Shown in pieces: positions 1-7,367 of a DNA stretch of 32,442 nucleotides (its first letter is position 1; each line of letters begins with the position of its first letter). The notes under the pieces were generated by a model. The model was given only the letters and a program-made list of their open reading frames with translations. It ran no database searches and was not told where the DNA came from. Source of the DNA: Reyranella sp. (GTDB taxonomy: Bacteria > Pseudomonadota > Alphaproteobacteria > Reyranellales > Reyranellaceae); assembly GCA_022844015.1 (NCBI GenBank), contig JALHMO010000076.1, positions 1 through 32,442 on the forward strand. Direction: 5' to 3'. A program made the position numbers and the translations under genes.

Positions 1-633
1 GCCCTGGGCGGCCCGGGCTCGACCGACGGCGATCCGGCCGAGACGGTGCACGCCAAGCCGTTCAGCGTCATGAGCTTCCACGCCGGCGGCACCGGCGCGC
101 GGCCGGGCGCCGACGGCCTGTCGGCCACCGCCTTCCCGAGCGGCGTGAAGAACGTGCCGATTGAGGTCAACGAGGCGGTGTCGCCGATCGTCGTATGGCG
201 CAAGGAATACCGCCAGGATTCGGGCGGCGCCGGCGAGTTCCGCGGCGGGCTGGGCCAGATCATGGAGGTCGGCACGCTCGACAAGGCGCCGTTTGCGCTG
301 AGCGCCTACTACGACCGCATCGACCATCCAGCGCGCGGGCGCGAGGGCGGGAAGAGCGGCCTCGCCGGCAAGCTCACCCTGGCGTCGGGCAAGGTGCTGC
401 GCGGCAAGGGCCTGCAGACCGTGCCGCCGACCGACCGCGTGATCATCGCCATGCCGGGCGGCGGAGGCCTGGGCGATCCGCGCCGCCGGCCCGTCGACGC
501 CGTGGCCGACGACGTGCGCCAGGGCTTCATCTCGAGCGACGCGGCGCGGCGCGACTACGGCGTCGCCGTCGGCGACGACGGCGCGGTCGACCAGACCGAA
601 ACGGCGAAGCTGCGCGCCCTTGCGGCCGAGTAG
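1..633 (+). CDS. Hydantoinase/5-oxoprolinase subunit B (HyuB-like), C-terminal part
   Basis: The reading frame is open from the first base, so the gene starts before the window; about 210 C-terminal residues remain. The family (N-methylhydantoinase B / 5-oxoprolinase beta) works with a HyuA subunit in ATP-dependent opening of 5-oxoproline or hydantoin rings in the cytoplasm. Diagnostic segments are SFHAGGTGARPGADG, the Gly-rich SGGAGEFRGGLGQ, and MPGGGGLGDPRRR near the end, all shared with the complete HyuB at 24450-26192. The two clearly are paralogues, not identical copies. A LLM oxidoreductase gene starts 13 bases downstream, so the two are probably co-transcribed. The exact substrate cannot be read from this piece. 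Confidence 0.9.
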   Translation, partial: ALGGPGSTDGDPAETVHAKPFSVMSFHAGGTGARPGADGLSATAFPSGVKNVPIEVNEAVSPIVVWRKEYRQDSGGAGEFRGGLGQIMEVGTLDKAPFALSAYYDRIDHPARGREGGKSGLAGKLTLASGKVLRGKGLQTVPPTDRVIIAMPGGGGLGDPRRRPVDAVADDVRQGFISSDAARRDYGVAVGDDGAVDQTETAKLRALAAE

Positions 634-646
634 GGGAGACGACGAC

Positions 647-1657
647 ATGACTCGCGTGAGCGCCGGCCTGCCGACAGGGATGGAGGGACTCACCTATCCC
701 ATCCCCTTCTCCGATCCGGAGAACGTCATCAGGATCGCCCAGGCGGCCGAGAAGTTCGGCTACGATTCGGTGTGGGGCAACGACCACATGACCACCCAGA
801 ACTACGTGCGCGCCGAGTTCCCGGTGCCGCCGCGCTTCTGGGAGCCGTTGATCACCTACGCCTTCATCCTGTCGGAGACGAAGACGATCAAGGTCGGCAC
901 CGGCGTTCTGGTGCTGCCGATGCGCCACGACATCGTGGTGACGGCCAAGCAGATCGCCACGCTCGATCACTTCGGCAAGGGTCGGCTCGAGATCGGCGTC
1001 GGCATCGGCGCCTATCGCGAGGAGTTCAAGGCACTGCAGCCCGACGCGAAGATGGATCGCGGCGACATCGTCGACGAGGGCCTGCAGGCGCTGAACCTGC
1101 TGTTCAAGGAGCGCGTCGCGAGCTTCGACGGCAAGTACTACAAGTTCCGCGACGTCGAGCTCTATCCCAAGCCGCTGCAGAAGCACATCCCGATCTATGT
1201 CGGCGGCAACAACCCCAACAACATCACCCGCACCGTCAAGTGGGCCGACGGCTGGCTGCCGGCCGGCATGCATGTCGACCGCGTTCGCGCCGGCGTGCAG
1301 ATGTTGCGCGAGGAAGCCGAGAAGATCGGTCGCGACCCGAAGACCATCGAGGTCTGCCCGCAGTTCGTCGTCCATGTCGGCAAGACCCGCCAGGCCGCCA
1401 TCGAGAGCTTCCGCAAGAGCCAGATGAACAAGCACCTGGTGTCGCTCGCCAAGTCGACCCTGAAGGGCCAGGGCACGGCGACCCACGAGGACATCAACCT
1501 GATCGGCACGCCGGCCGAGATCATCGACAAGGCCCACGCCTTCCGCGAGGCCGGCGTCACCCACTTCCTCGGCCTCTACTTCGCCGCCAACTCGGTGCAG
1601 GAGTTGATCGACCAGATGCAGATCTTCGGCGAGGAGGTGACGCCGAAGATCAAGTGA
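647..1657 (+). CDS. LLM class flavin-dependent oxidoreductase
   Basis: This 336-residue protein belongs to the bacterial luciferase-like (TIM-barrel) flavin monooxygenase/reductase family. Family signatures visible are FGYDSVWGNDH near residue 40, the barrel strand segment IKVGTGVLVLPMRH, KQIATLDHFGKGRLEIGVGIGAYREEF, and GGNNPNN followed by WADGWLPAG. The ATG at 647 is chosen because a GGGGAG ribosome site lies just upstream, overlapping the hyuB stop; an in-frame upstream start at 620 would lie inside hyuB. The gene is closely similar to the minus-strand gene at 2408-3400. Substrate is unknown; position behind hyuB suggests oxidation or reduction of a heterocyclic or amide intermediate, which is inference. 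Confidence 0.9.
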   Translation: MTRVSAGLPTGMEGLTYPIPFSDPENVIRIAQAAEKFGYDSVWGNDHMTTQNYVRAEFPVPPRFWEPLITYAFILSETKTIKVGTGVLVLPMRHDIVVTAKQIATLDHFGKGRLEIGVGIGAYREEFKALQPDAKMDRGDIVDEGLQALNLLFKERVASFDGKYYKFRDVELYPKPLQKHIPIYVGGNNPNNITRTVKWADGWLPAGMHVDRVRAGVQMLREEAEKIGRDPKTIEVCPQFVVHVGKTRQAAIESFRKSQMNKHLVSLAKSTLKGQGTATHEDINLIGTPAEIIDKAHAFREAGVTHFLGLYFAANSVQELIDQMQIFGEEVTPKIK

Positions 1658-1708
1658 AGCGCCAGTCCCGAACGAAATTTGCGGATGCGGCCTTGTGATT
1701 GCCCGAGG

Positions 1709-1737
1709 CTCAGCCTATGTCATCGGCATAGGCTGAG
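1709..1737 (+). promoter_or_regulatory. Perfect 11-bp inverted repeat at the vapBC promoter/RBS
   Basis: CTCAGCCTATG (1709-1719) and CATAGGCTGAG (1727-1737) are exact reverse complements separated by seven bases. The right arm ends in the GAGAGG ribosome site (1735-1740) of the antitoxin gene at 1747. A weak sigma70-like pair, TTGTGA at 1693 and TATGTC at 1716 with 17-base spacing, would put the -10 inside the left arm. VapBC complexes usually repress their own promoter through such palindromes, so this is the probable operator. A hairpin hiding the ribosome site is an alternative. Confidence 0.65.
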
Positions 1738-1746
1738 AGGTGGCCC

Positions 1747-1983
1747 ATGTCGGAGTACAGACATGTCAGATTGTTTCGCAACGGCCGAAACCAGGCTGTG
1801 CGAATCCCGGTCGAATTCGAGCTCCCGGGCAAAGAAGCTATCATGCATCGTGATGGCGATCGGCTGGTCATAGAGCCAGTTCGAAAGCGTGGTCTCATCG
1901 CCTTGCTCAAGACGATGAAGCCGATCGAGGAGGAATTTCCCGAGATTGCCGACCCCCCTCCGGCGCCGGAGCGTCCACTTTGA
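1747..1983 (+). CDS. VapB-type antitoxin (AbrB-like)
   Basis: This 78-residue protein begins with the swapped-hairpin AbrB/VapB pattern: VRLFRNGRNQAVRIP followed by a short strand pair around GDRLVIEP. The N-terminal half would bind DNA, and the Pro/Glu-rich tail (EEEFPEIADPPPAPERP) would wrap the toxin. The ATG at 1747 has GAGAGG six bases upstream, within the inverted repeat at 1709-1737. The stop codon overlaps the start of the PIN-domain gene at 1980, the usual tight antitoxin-toxin coupling. The pair sits between two converging LLM oxidoreductase genes, unrelated to its neighbours in function, consistent with acquisition as a mobile module. Confidence 0.85.
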   Translation: MSEYRHVRLFRNGRNQAVRIPVEFELPGKEAIMHRDGDRLVIEPVRKRGLIALLKTMKPIEEEFPEIADPPPAPERPL

Positions 1984-2381
1984 CGCGCTACATGCTGGAC
2001 ACCAATGTCATCTCCGATCTGATCCGCAATCCCAAGGGAAAAGCCGCGAGACATCTCGGCAGGATTGGCGAGGAGGGTGTTTGCACGAGCATCATCGTGG
2101 CGGCCGAGTTGCGCTACGGATGCGCAAGGAGCGGCTCGAAGCGACTGCTGGAGGCGGTCGAGGACCTTCTTGGCGAAATCGACGTACTGGCGTTCGAAGC
2201 CCCCGCCGACAACACCTACGGCGAGATCAGATCTCAGCTGGAAGCGGCTGGCAAACCTATCGGCAGCAACGACCTGCTGATTGCCGCTCACGCCCTTGCC
2301 GTCGATGCCATCGTCGTGACCGGCAACGCAGACGAATTCCGACGTGTGCGGGGCCTGAAGGTACAGAACTGGCTCGAATGA
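1980..2381 (+). CDS. VapC-type toxin, PIN-domain ribonuclease
   Basis: This 133-residue PIN-domain protein is the expected length for VapC, a Mg-dependent endoribonuclease that cleaves tRNA or rRNA when not held by VapB. The acidic active-site residues can be placed: Asp7 in MLDTNVIS, Glu43 in AAELRYG, Asp98 in GSNDLLIAAHAL and Asp118 in TGNADEF. The start is a TTG at 1980 that overlaps the antitoxin stop (TTGA); an ATG at 1992 four codons later is the alternative and would still keep the first Asp. All key residues are present, so the toxin looks intact. Confidence 0.9.
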   Translation: MTRYMLDTNVISDLIRNPKGKAARHLGRIGEEGVCTSIIVAAELRYGCARSGSKRLLEAVEDLLGEIDVLAFEAPADNTYGEIRSQLEAAGKPIGSNDLLIAAHALAVDAIVVTGNADEFRRVRGLKVQNWLE

Positions 2382-2407
2382 GCGTGCACCCCTGGCAGGG
2401 CATCTCC

Positions 2408-3400
2408 CTACAGCGCCACCTTGGCGAACCATTCCACCTGATCCTCGAACTCGGCCATGCTGTCGGCCGGGATCATCAGGGCGCAGGCATGGTCGACGCC
2501 GATTTTCCCGAGGCCGTCGATCTTCTCCAGGATCAGGTCGGGCGAGCCGACCAGGTTGGCGACGACCTGCTTGGTAAGGTCGCGACCGGTGTAGGCGAGC
2601 GACTTGCGATGGGCGACGAGGCCCGACGCCATGTAGCGGCGTTCCGCTTCCTCAGCTGTCTTTGCGATAGTGAGCGAGAACTGCGGCGCGATCTCGATGC
2701 CGGCCGGATCGCGGCCCAGCTCGGCGGCGCGCGCCTTCACGGCCTCGATGCGCGCCTCGAGCTCGGGCCAGGGGCGCCAGCCGGGCAGCCAGCCGGTGCC
2801 CCAGCGCGCCACGCGCTCGACGGTCTCGAGATTGTGCCCGCCCATCCACAGCGCGAACGGATCGGCCTTGGGCTTGGGATACATCTCGAGATCGCGCACG
2901 GCGTAGTACTTTCCGTCGTGCGTGACGCGCCGCTCGGTGAACAGGCGGCGCAACAGCTCGATGCCTTCGTCCATCATCTCGCCGCGCCGTCCCTTGGCGG
3001 CAACGAGCGGCGCCCAGGCGGCGAACTCCTCGCGATAGGCGCCGACGCCCAGCGCCAGCACGAGCCGGCCGTTGGAGAGCTGGTCGATGGTGGCCGACTG
3101 CTTGGCGAGCCAGAACGGATCGCGCATCGGCAGCACGGCGAGCGCGGTGCCGACCCGGATGCGGCTGGTCGCGGCGGCGCAGAACGACAGCACCGTCATC
3201 AGCTCGTAGAAATTCGGCGCGTGATCGGGAAACAGCTCGCGCACGTAGTGCTGGCTGGTGATGTGGTCGTTGCCCCACACCGAATCGTAGCCGAGCCTCT
3301 CGCAGAGCTGCGCCATGCGCACGAAGTCGCCGGGCTCGACGAAGGGGATGGGATACATCACCCCTTCGAAGCAGGTCGGCAGGCTGATGCTGAACTTCAT
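2408..3400 (-). CDS. LLM class flavin-dependent oxidoreductase
   Basis: The 330-residue product starts MKFSISLPT at 3400, with a GGGGGTGA ribosome site just upstream; the open frame continues further 5' but that part lies over the neighbouring gene in another frame. It has luciferase-family segments LGYDSVWGNDHITSQHYVR, IRVGTALAVLPMRDP, QLSNGRLVLALGVGAYREEF and WMGGHN. It is strongly similar along its length to the plus-strand LLM protein at 647-1657, so these are paralogues placed on either side of the vapBC pair. It is the last gene of a three-gene minus-strand operon with a second LLM gene and a threonine-synthase-like gene. Substrate unknown. Confidence 0.9.
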   Translation of the reverse strand: MKFSISLPTCFEGVMYPIPFVEPGDFVRMAQLCERLGYDSVWGNDHITSQHYVRELFPDHAPNFYELMTVLSFCAAATSRIRVGTALAVLPMRDPFWLAKQSATIDQLSNGRLVLALGVGAYREEFAAWAPLVAAKGRRGEMMDEGIELLRRLFTERRVTHDGKYYAVRDLEMYPKPKADPFALWMGGHNLETVERVARWGTGWLPGWRPWPELEARIEAVKARAAELGRDPAGIEIAPQFSLTIAKTAEEAERRYMASGLVAHRKSLAYTGRDLTKQVVANLVGSPDLILEKIDGLGKIGVDHACALMIPADSMAEFEDQVEWFAKVAL

Positions 3401-3405
3401 CGACG

Positions 3406-4377
3406 TCACCCCCGCACGGCCGCGAGCACCCCGGCGATCGATCGGGCGTCGTCGACGCCGCCGATCACCACCTCGTCGAGACCGATGGCGCGATATTCCT
3501 CGAGCCTGGCCCTGACCTGGGCCGGCGTGCCGCAGGCGGCGTGGCGGCGCACCACGTCGTCGCTCACCAGCCGGTCGACCTCGGGCCAATCCTCGGCCCC
3601 ATAGGCCGTGGCCAGCGCCGCCTGGTCGAGCGGCGCGCCCGAGAGGCGGATGTTCTCGGCGTGGTGGGCGCCACGCAGCACGAAACCGATCGGCCGACGG
3701 ATCGGGTCGATGCCCTCCTTCTCGCTCGCGCCCAGCCTTGTGTAGACGATGCCGAGCTTGCGGATGGGCCGTCCGGCGGCGGCGCCTGTCGCCTGGTCGA
3801 GGCAGGCCTTCACGAACGGCGGCGACGTCGCCGCCGAGATCAGCACGCCATCGGTCTCCCGTCCCGACAGGCGCAGCATGTTGGGGCGAGAGGCGGCCAG
3901 CACGATCGGCACGTTGCGACCACCATTGGCCAGGCGGCGGCCGGCGGCATGAAAGACCTGCCCCTGGAAGTCGACCATCTCGCCGGCCAGCAGGGCGCGG
4001 CAGATCTTCACCGCTTCCGCGATGGTGACCAGCGGCCTGGGCGAACTGATGCCGGCTGCCTCGAGATCCCTCGGCGCGCCGACGCCGAGGCACAGGATCA
4101 CGCGGCCGGGATACATCTCCTCGAGCGTGGCCGCCGCCATGGCAATGAAGACGGGATGCGTCGCATAAGGGCTCATCGCCATCAGCGCGATCCTGATCCG
4201 CGTCGTGGCGCCGAGCGCCAGCGCCGCCGTGGTGATGGGGTCGCGCAGGAACAGATGACAGGCGATCCACAAGGTCGACGCACCGCCCTCCTCCGCCGCC
4301 CGTGCCTGCGCCGCGATCTCACCGATCGGCGCGCGGCCATCCATCGAGATGCCGAACTCAGCCATGACCCAGCTCAC
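3406..4377 (-). CDS. LLM class flavin-dependent oxidoreductase (divergent subgroup)
   Basis: A 323-residue luciferase-family protein, less like the two neighbouring LLM proteins than they are like each other. Visible features are EFGISMDGRAPIGEIAAQA at the N terminus, TTRIRIALMAMSPYATHPVF, LEEMYPGRVILCLGVGAP, and a C-terminal CGTPAQVRARLEEYRAIGLDEVV segment typical of F420/FMN-dependent members. A GTG start at 4377 overlaps the upstream stop by four bases (GTGA), indicating translational coupling; an ATG at 4365 is the alternative. Only five bases separate its stop from the next LLM start. Cofactor (FMN or F420) cannot be decided here. Confidence 0.88.
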   Translation of the reverse strand: MSWVMAEFGISMDGRAPIGEIAAQARAAEEGGASTLWIACHLFLRDPITTAALALGATTRIRIALMAMSPYATHPVFIAMAAATLEEMYPGRVILCLGVGAPRDLEAAGISSPRPLVTIAEAVKICRALLAGEMVDFQGQVFHAAGRRLANGGRNVPIVLAASRPNMLRLSGRETDGVLISAATSPPFVKACLDQATGAAAGRPIRKLGIVYTRLGASEKEGIDPIRRPIGFVLRGAHHAENIRLSGAPLDQAALATAYGAEDWPEVDRLVSDDVVRRHAACGTPAQVRARLEEYRAIGLDEVVIGGVDDARSIAGVLAAVRG

Positions 4378-5639
4378 CCGTGCCTGTATCCATAAACGTC
4401 GCGGAGCGTGCCCAGCACCTCGGTCAAGCCGCCGGCGACGACGGGTGTCGGCGGCAGCGCGGTCTCGATCACGGCCGTGTCCTTGAGCCCGCTGGCCGTC
4501 AGCAGCGCCACGACTCGCGCCTCGGGCGCGATGGTGCCGTTGGCGCGCAGGTGCTCGATGGCGGCGAAGGGGGCCGCCGACGCGGCTTCCGGCCAGATGC
4601 CTTCCTTCGCGCCCACGGTGACGACCCAGCGCGTTAGCTCGTCATTGTCGATGGTGACGGCCGTGCCGCCGCTGCGGCGCAGGACCTCGACCGCCTGCAC
4701 CGTACCCTGGTTGGCGCCGATCGAGGTCGCTATCGATGGCGTGTTGCGCGGCCGGTCGGGTGGCATCGGCTCGCCGCTGGCCAGGGCGGCGGCGATCGAG
4801 CCCGAGACCTCGGCTGCCACCAGGCGCGGCGTCCGATCGATCCAGCCCAGGGCCTTCAATTCCTCGAAGCCTTTCCACATGCCGAACAGCGCGTCGCCGT
4901 AGCAGACCGGCAGCACGCACCAGTCCGGCACGTCCCAGTCGAAGGCCTCGGCAACCTCGTAGGCGATCGTCTTGTAGCCTTCCATGCCGTAGGGATTGCT
5001 GCCGACGACCGGCCCGAAGAACGGCGAGGTCGGGTACCAGCCGAGCTCGCGCACGCCGGCCGACTGCAGGCGCCAGCGATCGGCCTTGTCCTCGCACGCC
5101 ACTACCATGGCACCGTAGGCGCGCATCTGCGCCACCAGCGGCGCCGACGCGCCGACGAAGGTGAAGACGATGCAGGGCAGGCCAGCCTTGGCCGCATAGG
5201 CGGCCGCCGCGGCGCCGGCATTGCCGGAGGAGCTGGAGGCAATCACTCTCGCGCCGAAGCGGCGCGCCATCGTGAGCGCCGACGATGCCAGCCGATCCTT
5301 GAACGACCAGGTGGGATTGCGCGACTCGTCCTTGATCCAGACGTCGCCCAGCCCGAGCGCCGGTGCGTGCAGCAGCGGGGTGTTGCCCTCGCCCAGGCTC
5401 ACGGCGTCGGCAGCGGCTGCGCACAGGAACGTGTCCCAGCGCCACATCGTTGAAGGGCGGCTCCCGATCTTCTCGCGATCGAGGCCCTGGCCCGGCACGC
5501 CGTCGTAGGCGACCGTGAGGTTGGCAGGCGCGCCGCGCGCCCGGCAGGCCGGGCAGTCCTCGGCGTAGCGATCGATGGGATGGCGGGAACCGCAACGGAC
5601 ACAAACGAGAGCGACGGGTACTGGCATGTCGGCGCGCAC
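4374..5639 (-). CDS. Threonine-synthase-like PLP-dependent enzyme
   Basis: This protein of about 421 residues belongs to fold-type II PLP enzymes (threonine synthase/dehydratase). An N-terminal zinc ribbon is visible as CX2C-X12-CX2C (Cys13, 16, 29, 32), as in one threonine-synthase class. EGNTPLL (84-90), the PLP-binding lysine in SFKDR (Lys114) and the phosphate-cradling SSSSGNAGAAAAA follow. The start may be the GTG at 5639, which has a weak GGCGAG upstream, or the ATG at 5627. It heads an operon with two LLM oxidoreductases, an unusual setting for threonine biosynthesis. A catabolic beta-elimination or replacement on another hydroxy- or phospho-amino acid is possible; that part is inference. 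Confidence 0.85.
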   Translation of the reverse strand: MRADMPVPVALVCVRCGSRHPIDRYAEDCPACRARGAPANLTVAYDGVPGQGLDREKIGSRPSTMWRWDTFLCAAAADAVSLGEGNTPLLHAPALGLGDVWIKDESRNPTWSFKDRLASSALTMARRFGARVIASSSSGNAGAAAAAYAAKAGLPCIVFTFVGASAPLVAQMRAYGAMVVACEDKADRWRLQSAGVRELGWYPTSPFFGPVVGSNPYGMEGYKTIAYEVAEAFDWDVPDWCVLPVCYGDALFGMWKGFEELKALGWIDRTPRLVAAEVSGSIAAALASGEPMPPDRPRNTPSIATSIGANQGTVQAVEVLRRSGGTAVTIDNDELTRWVVTVGAKEGIWPEAASAAPFAAIEHLRANGTIAPEARVVALLTASGLKDTAVIETALPPTPVVAGGLTEVLGTLRDVYGYRHG

Positions 5640-5785
5640 GTTGGCGCTCGCCGATCACAGCGTCAACCTGATCGACAACCTGCTCGCCGACGTCGCGGAC
5701 AAGTTACGAACAGAGACGTGCGCATGCTCGTCCCATTGGTCCGCGCCCCCTCGAGCCAGCGACCGGCCTTCCGGACGCCGGACGT

Positions 5786-5824
5786 GGCAGCGGCGCCGCT
5801 CCCGGAGGGGGTGGCGCCACTGCC
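5786..5824 (-). terminator. Strong hairpin 14 bases past the peptide gene stop
   Basis: On the minus strand, 5813-5824 pairs with 5786-5797 as an uninterrupted 12-bp stem containing a single G-U pair, with a 15-base loop. It begins just after the stop codon of the double-glycine peptide gene. No U-tract follows, so it may be a terminator of the U-less kind or a 3' RNA-stabilising structure. Confidence 0.45.
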
Positions 5825-5838
5825 GAGACCGGGGCCGA

Positions 5839-6036
5839 TCAGAGCCGGTATGCCGACACCGACAAGGTCGCCGACGTCGAGATGGTCGGCCTGGCGAAGG
5901 TCTGCGCGCTCGAGGCGGATACCGCCACGGGCCGCTGATACGCCGTCGTCGCCGTGGTGGTGGCGGCGCCGTAGGTCTTGTGGCCGCCAGTGACAGCCTC
6001 GATCTCGCTCAGGTTCAGCTCGACAATCTTCTGCAT
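5839..6036 (-). CDS. Small secreted-peptide precursor with double-glycine leader
   Basis: The 65-residue product begins MQKIVELNLSEIEAVTGG, a classic double-glycine leader: counting back from the GG cleavage point, hydrophobic residues sit at -12 (Leu), -7 (Ile) and -4 (Val), with Glu at -8. Peptidase-containing ABC exporters (C39 family) cut after GG in bacteriocin, microcin and signal-peptide precursors. The 47-residue core has 17 Ser/Thr, 10 Ala and no Cys, starts HKTYG and ends SAYRL. A GGGAGAG ribosome site lies six bases before the ATG, so translation is likely. No exporter, immunity or modification gene is recognisable in the window. I do not recognise the core; bacteriocin, RiPP precursor or signalling peptide are all open. 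Confidence 0.7.
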   Translation of the reverse strand: MQKIVELNLSEIEAVTGGHKTYGAATTTATTAYQRPVAVSASSAQTFARPTISTSATLSVSAYRL

Positions 6037-6218
6037 GACACTCTCCCGTTTGTCCGTCGCGGCGGCGGGATGCCGTCCGTCGATGGTGAGAGCATGAGCC
6101 GGTCCGGTTGCCGGCCGATTGCGCGGGGCCGCGCATGTGTTGCGTCGGTTTCGGGACGACCGGGCGACGAGCCGAATCGACCACGCGAACGGCTGCTCGT
6201 CGGCCGGCCGATCTGACG

Positions 6219-7139
6219 TCAGTCGGCGGCATTGGCGGTCGGATCACGCAGGTCTTGCAGCTCGCCCTGCAGGAAGCGCAGAAACTCCTCGGCGGCGAGC
6301 GGAAGCTGGCGCGAGGCGTGCGTGATCGCGTCGATGGTCGCACTGTTGACGATACGGTCGCGAATCGGCACAGCAACCAGCTCGCCCGCCCGCAGGCTAT
6401 CCCAGGCCGACAGGCGCGAGAGGAACGTGATGCCGTGGTTCACGTGCACGAAGTGCACCTTGAGCTGGATCGAGTTGCTCTCCAGCACCGGCGCGATGGC
6501 GATGCCGGCGGCCTTGCAGGCGACATCGATCAGGATGCGGCTGCCGGTGTTGCGCGCCGGCAGGGCGATCGGATATGCCATGCTCTCGGCCAGCGAGATG
6601 CGCGGCTGCTTCGCCAGCGGATGGCTGGCCGACATCAGCGCGACCAGCGGCTCGCGCATCTTGAAGACGGTGACGAGATCGCGCTCGGCCGGCGAGTAGA
6701 AAGCGAGCCCGATGTCGGTGCGGCCCTCGCGCACCGCCGCCACGACGTGGTCGCTGCCGTCGATCGTCACGTCGAAGGAGATGCCGGGGTGGCGCTCGCT
6801 GAAGCGCGCGATCGCCCGCGGCAAGAGATGCTGCACCAGCGACTCGATCGACTGGATGCCGACGGTGCCGCGCCGCAGGCCCTTCAGCGCATCGAGCTCG
6901 GAGCGCACGCGCTCGACCTGGCGCAGGCTCGAGCGGGCATGGCGCAGGAAGATCTCGCCGGCCGAGGTCAGCTCGATGCCGCGCGCGTGGCGATGGAACA
7001 GCGGCACGCCGAACTCGTCCTCGAGCTTGTGGATCTGCCGGCTGAGCGCCGACTGGGCGATGTGCAGCTCCTCGGCGGCTTCACGGATCGAGCGGTGTCG
7101 GGCGACTGCAGCAAAGTAGCGCAAGCCAGCGTTGATCAT
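6219..7139 (-). CDS. LysR-family transcriptional regulator
   Basis: The 306-residue product begins MINAGLRYFAAVARHRSIREAA at 7139, downstream of a GGAAGGGGA ribosome site. Residues 1-60 form the LysR winged helix-turn-helix (AAEELHIAQSALSRQIHKLEDEFGVPLFHR), followed by the linker helix and a periplasmic-binding-protein-like effector domain beginning near GTVGIQSIESLVQ. The length is standard for the family. It is divergent from the D-glutamate-cyclase-like genes, across a 288-base gap, the usual arrangement for a LysR protein controlling the neighbouring operon. Effector unknown; a small amino-acid-like ligand such as D-glutamate or 5-oxoproline would fit the neighbours, by inference only. 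Confidence 0.93.
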   Translation of the reverse strand: MINAGLRYFAAVARHRSIREAAEELHIAQSALSRQIHKLEDEFGVPLFHRHARGIELTSAGEIFLRHARSSLRQVERVRSELDALKGLRRGTVGIQSIESLVQHLLPRAIARFSERHPGISFDVTIDGSDHVVAAVREGRTDIGLAFYSPAERDLVTVFKMREPLVALMSASHPLAKQPRISLAESMAYPIALPARNTGSRILIDVACKAAGIAIAPVLESNSIQLKVHFVHVNHGITFLSRLSAWDSLRAGELVAVPIRDRIVNSATIDAITHASRQLPLAAEEFLRFLQGELQDLRDPTANAAD

Positions 7140-7169
7140 GGGCGTCCCCTTCCCGGTAGTCGGTGTCGC

Positions 7170-7335
7170 GTCATTCGCGACGGAGGGATCATGGATGGGA
7201 GCGCGCCACGCCGTGGCGCTCTTCTTGTCCATCAACCACCCAAGGAGCGCCACCGAAGTGGCGCGCTCCCAGCCACGACCCCGTCGCCGAAGACGGCGAC
7301 ACCTCCCCAGCAACGCTGGAGAGGGAGACAGGCTG
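7170..7335 (+). repeat. Intergenic palindromic repeat (degenerate copy of the 26.2-26.7 kb element)
   Basis: GGGAGCGCGCCAC (7197-7209) and GTGGCGCGCTCCC (7258-7270) are perfect 13-bp inverted arms, and each arm contains a smaller palindrome (GCCAC-GCC-GTGGC). Flanking pieces such as GACGGAGGGATCATG on the left and GGCGACACCTCCCCAGC on the right resemble the elements at 26221-26681. It occupies most of the LysR-to-cyclase intergenic space. Confidence 0.6.
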
Positions 7336-7367
7336 ATGCCGGAACGGCATCGCTTCAACTCAAAAAT

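Noticed and set aside
527-1564. 345-codon minus-strand open frame antisense to the first LLM gene
   Set aside because: High GC keeps antisense frames open; the product is low-complexity with no family motif, while the plus strand encodes a clear LLM protein. Similar long antisense frames at 9679-11283, 12039-12776, 16536-18029, 18278-20038 and 22201-24450 were rejected for the same reason.
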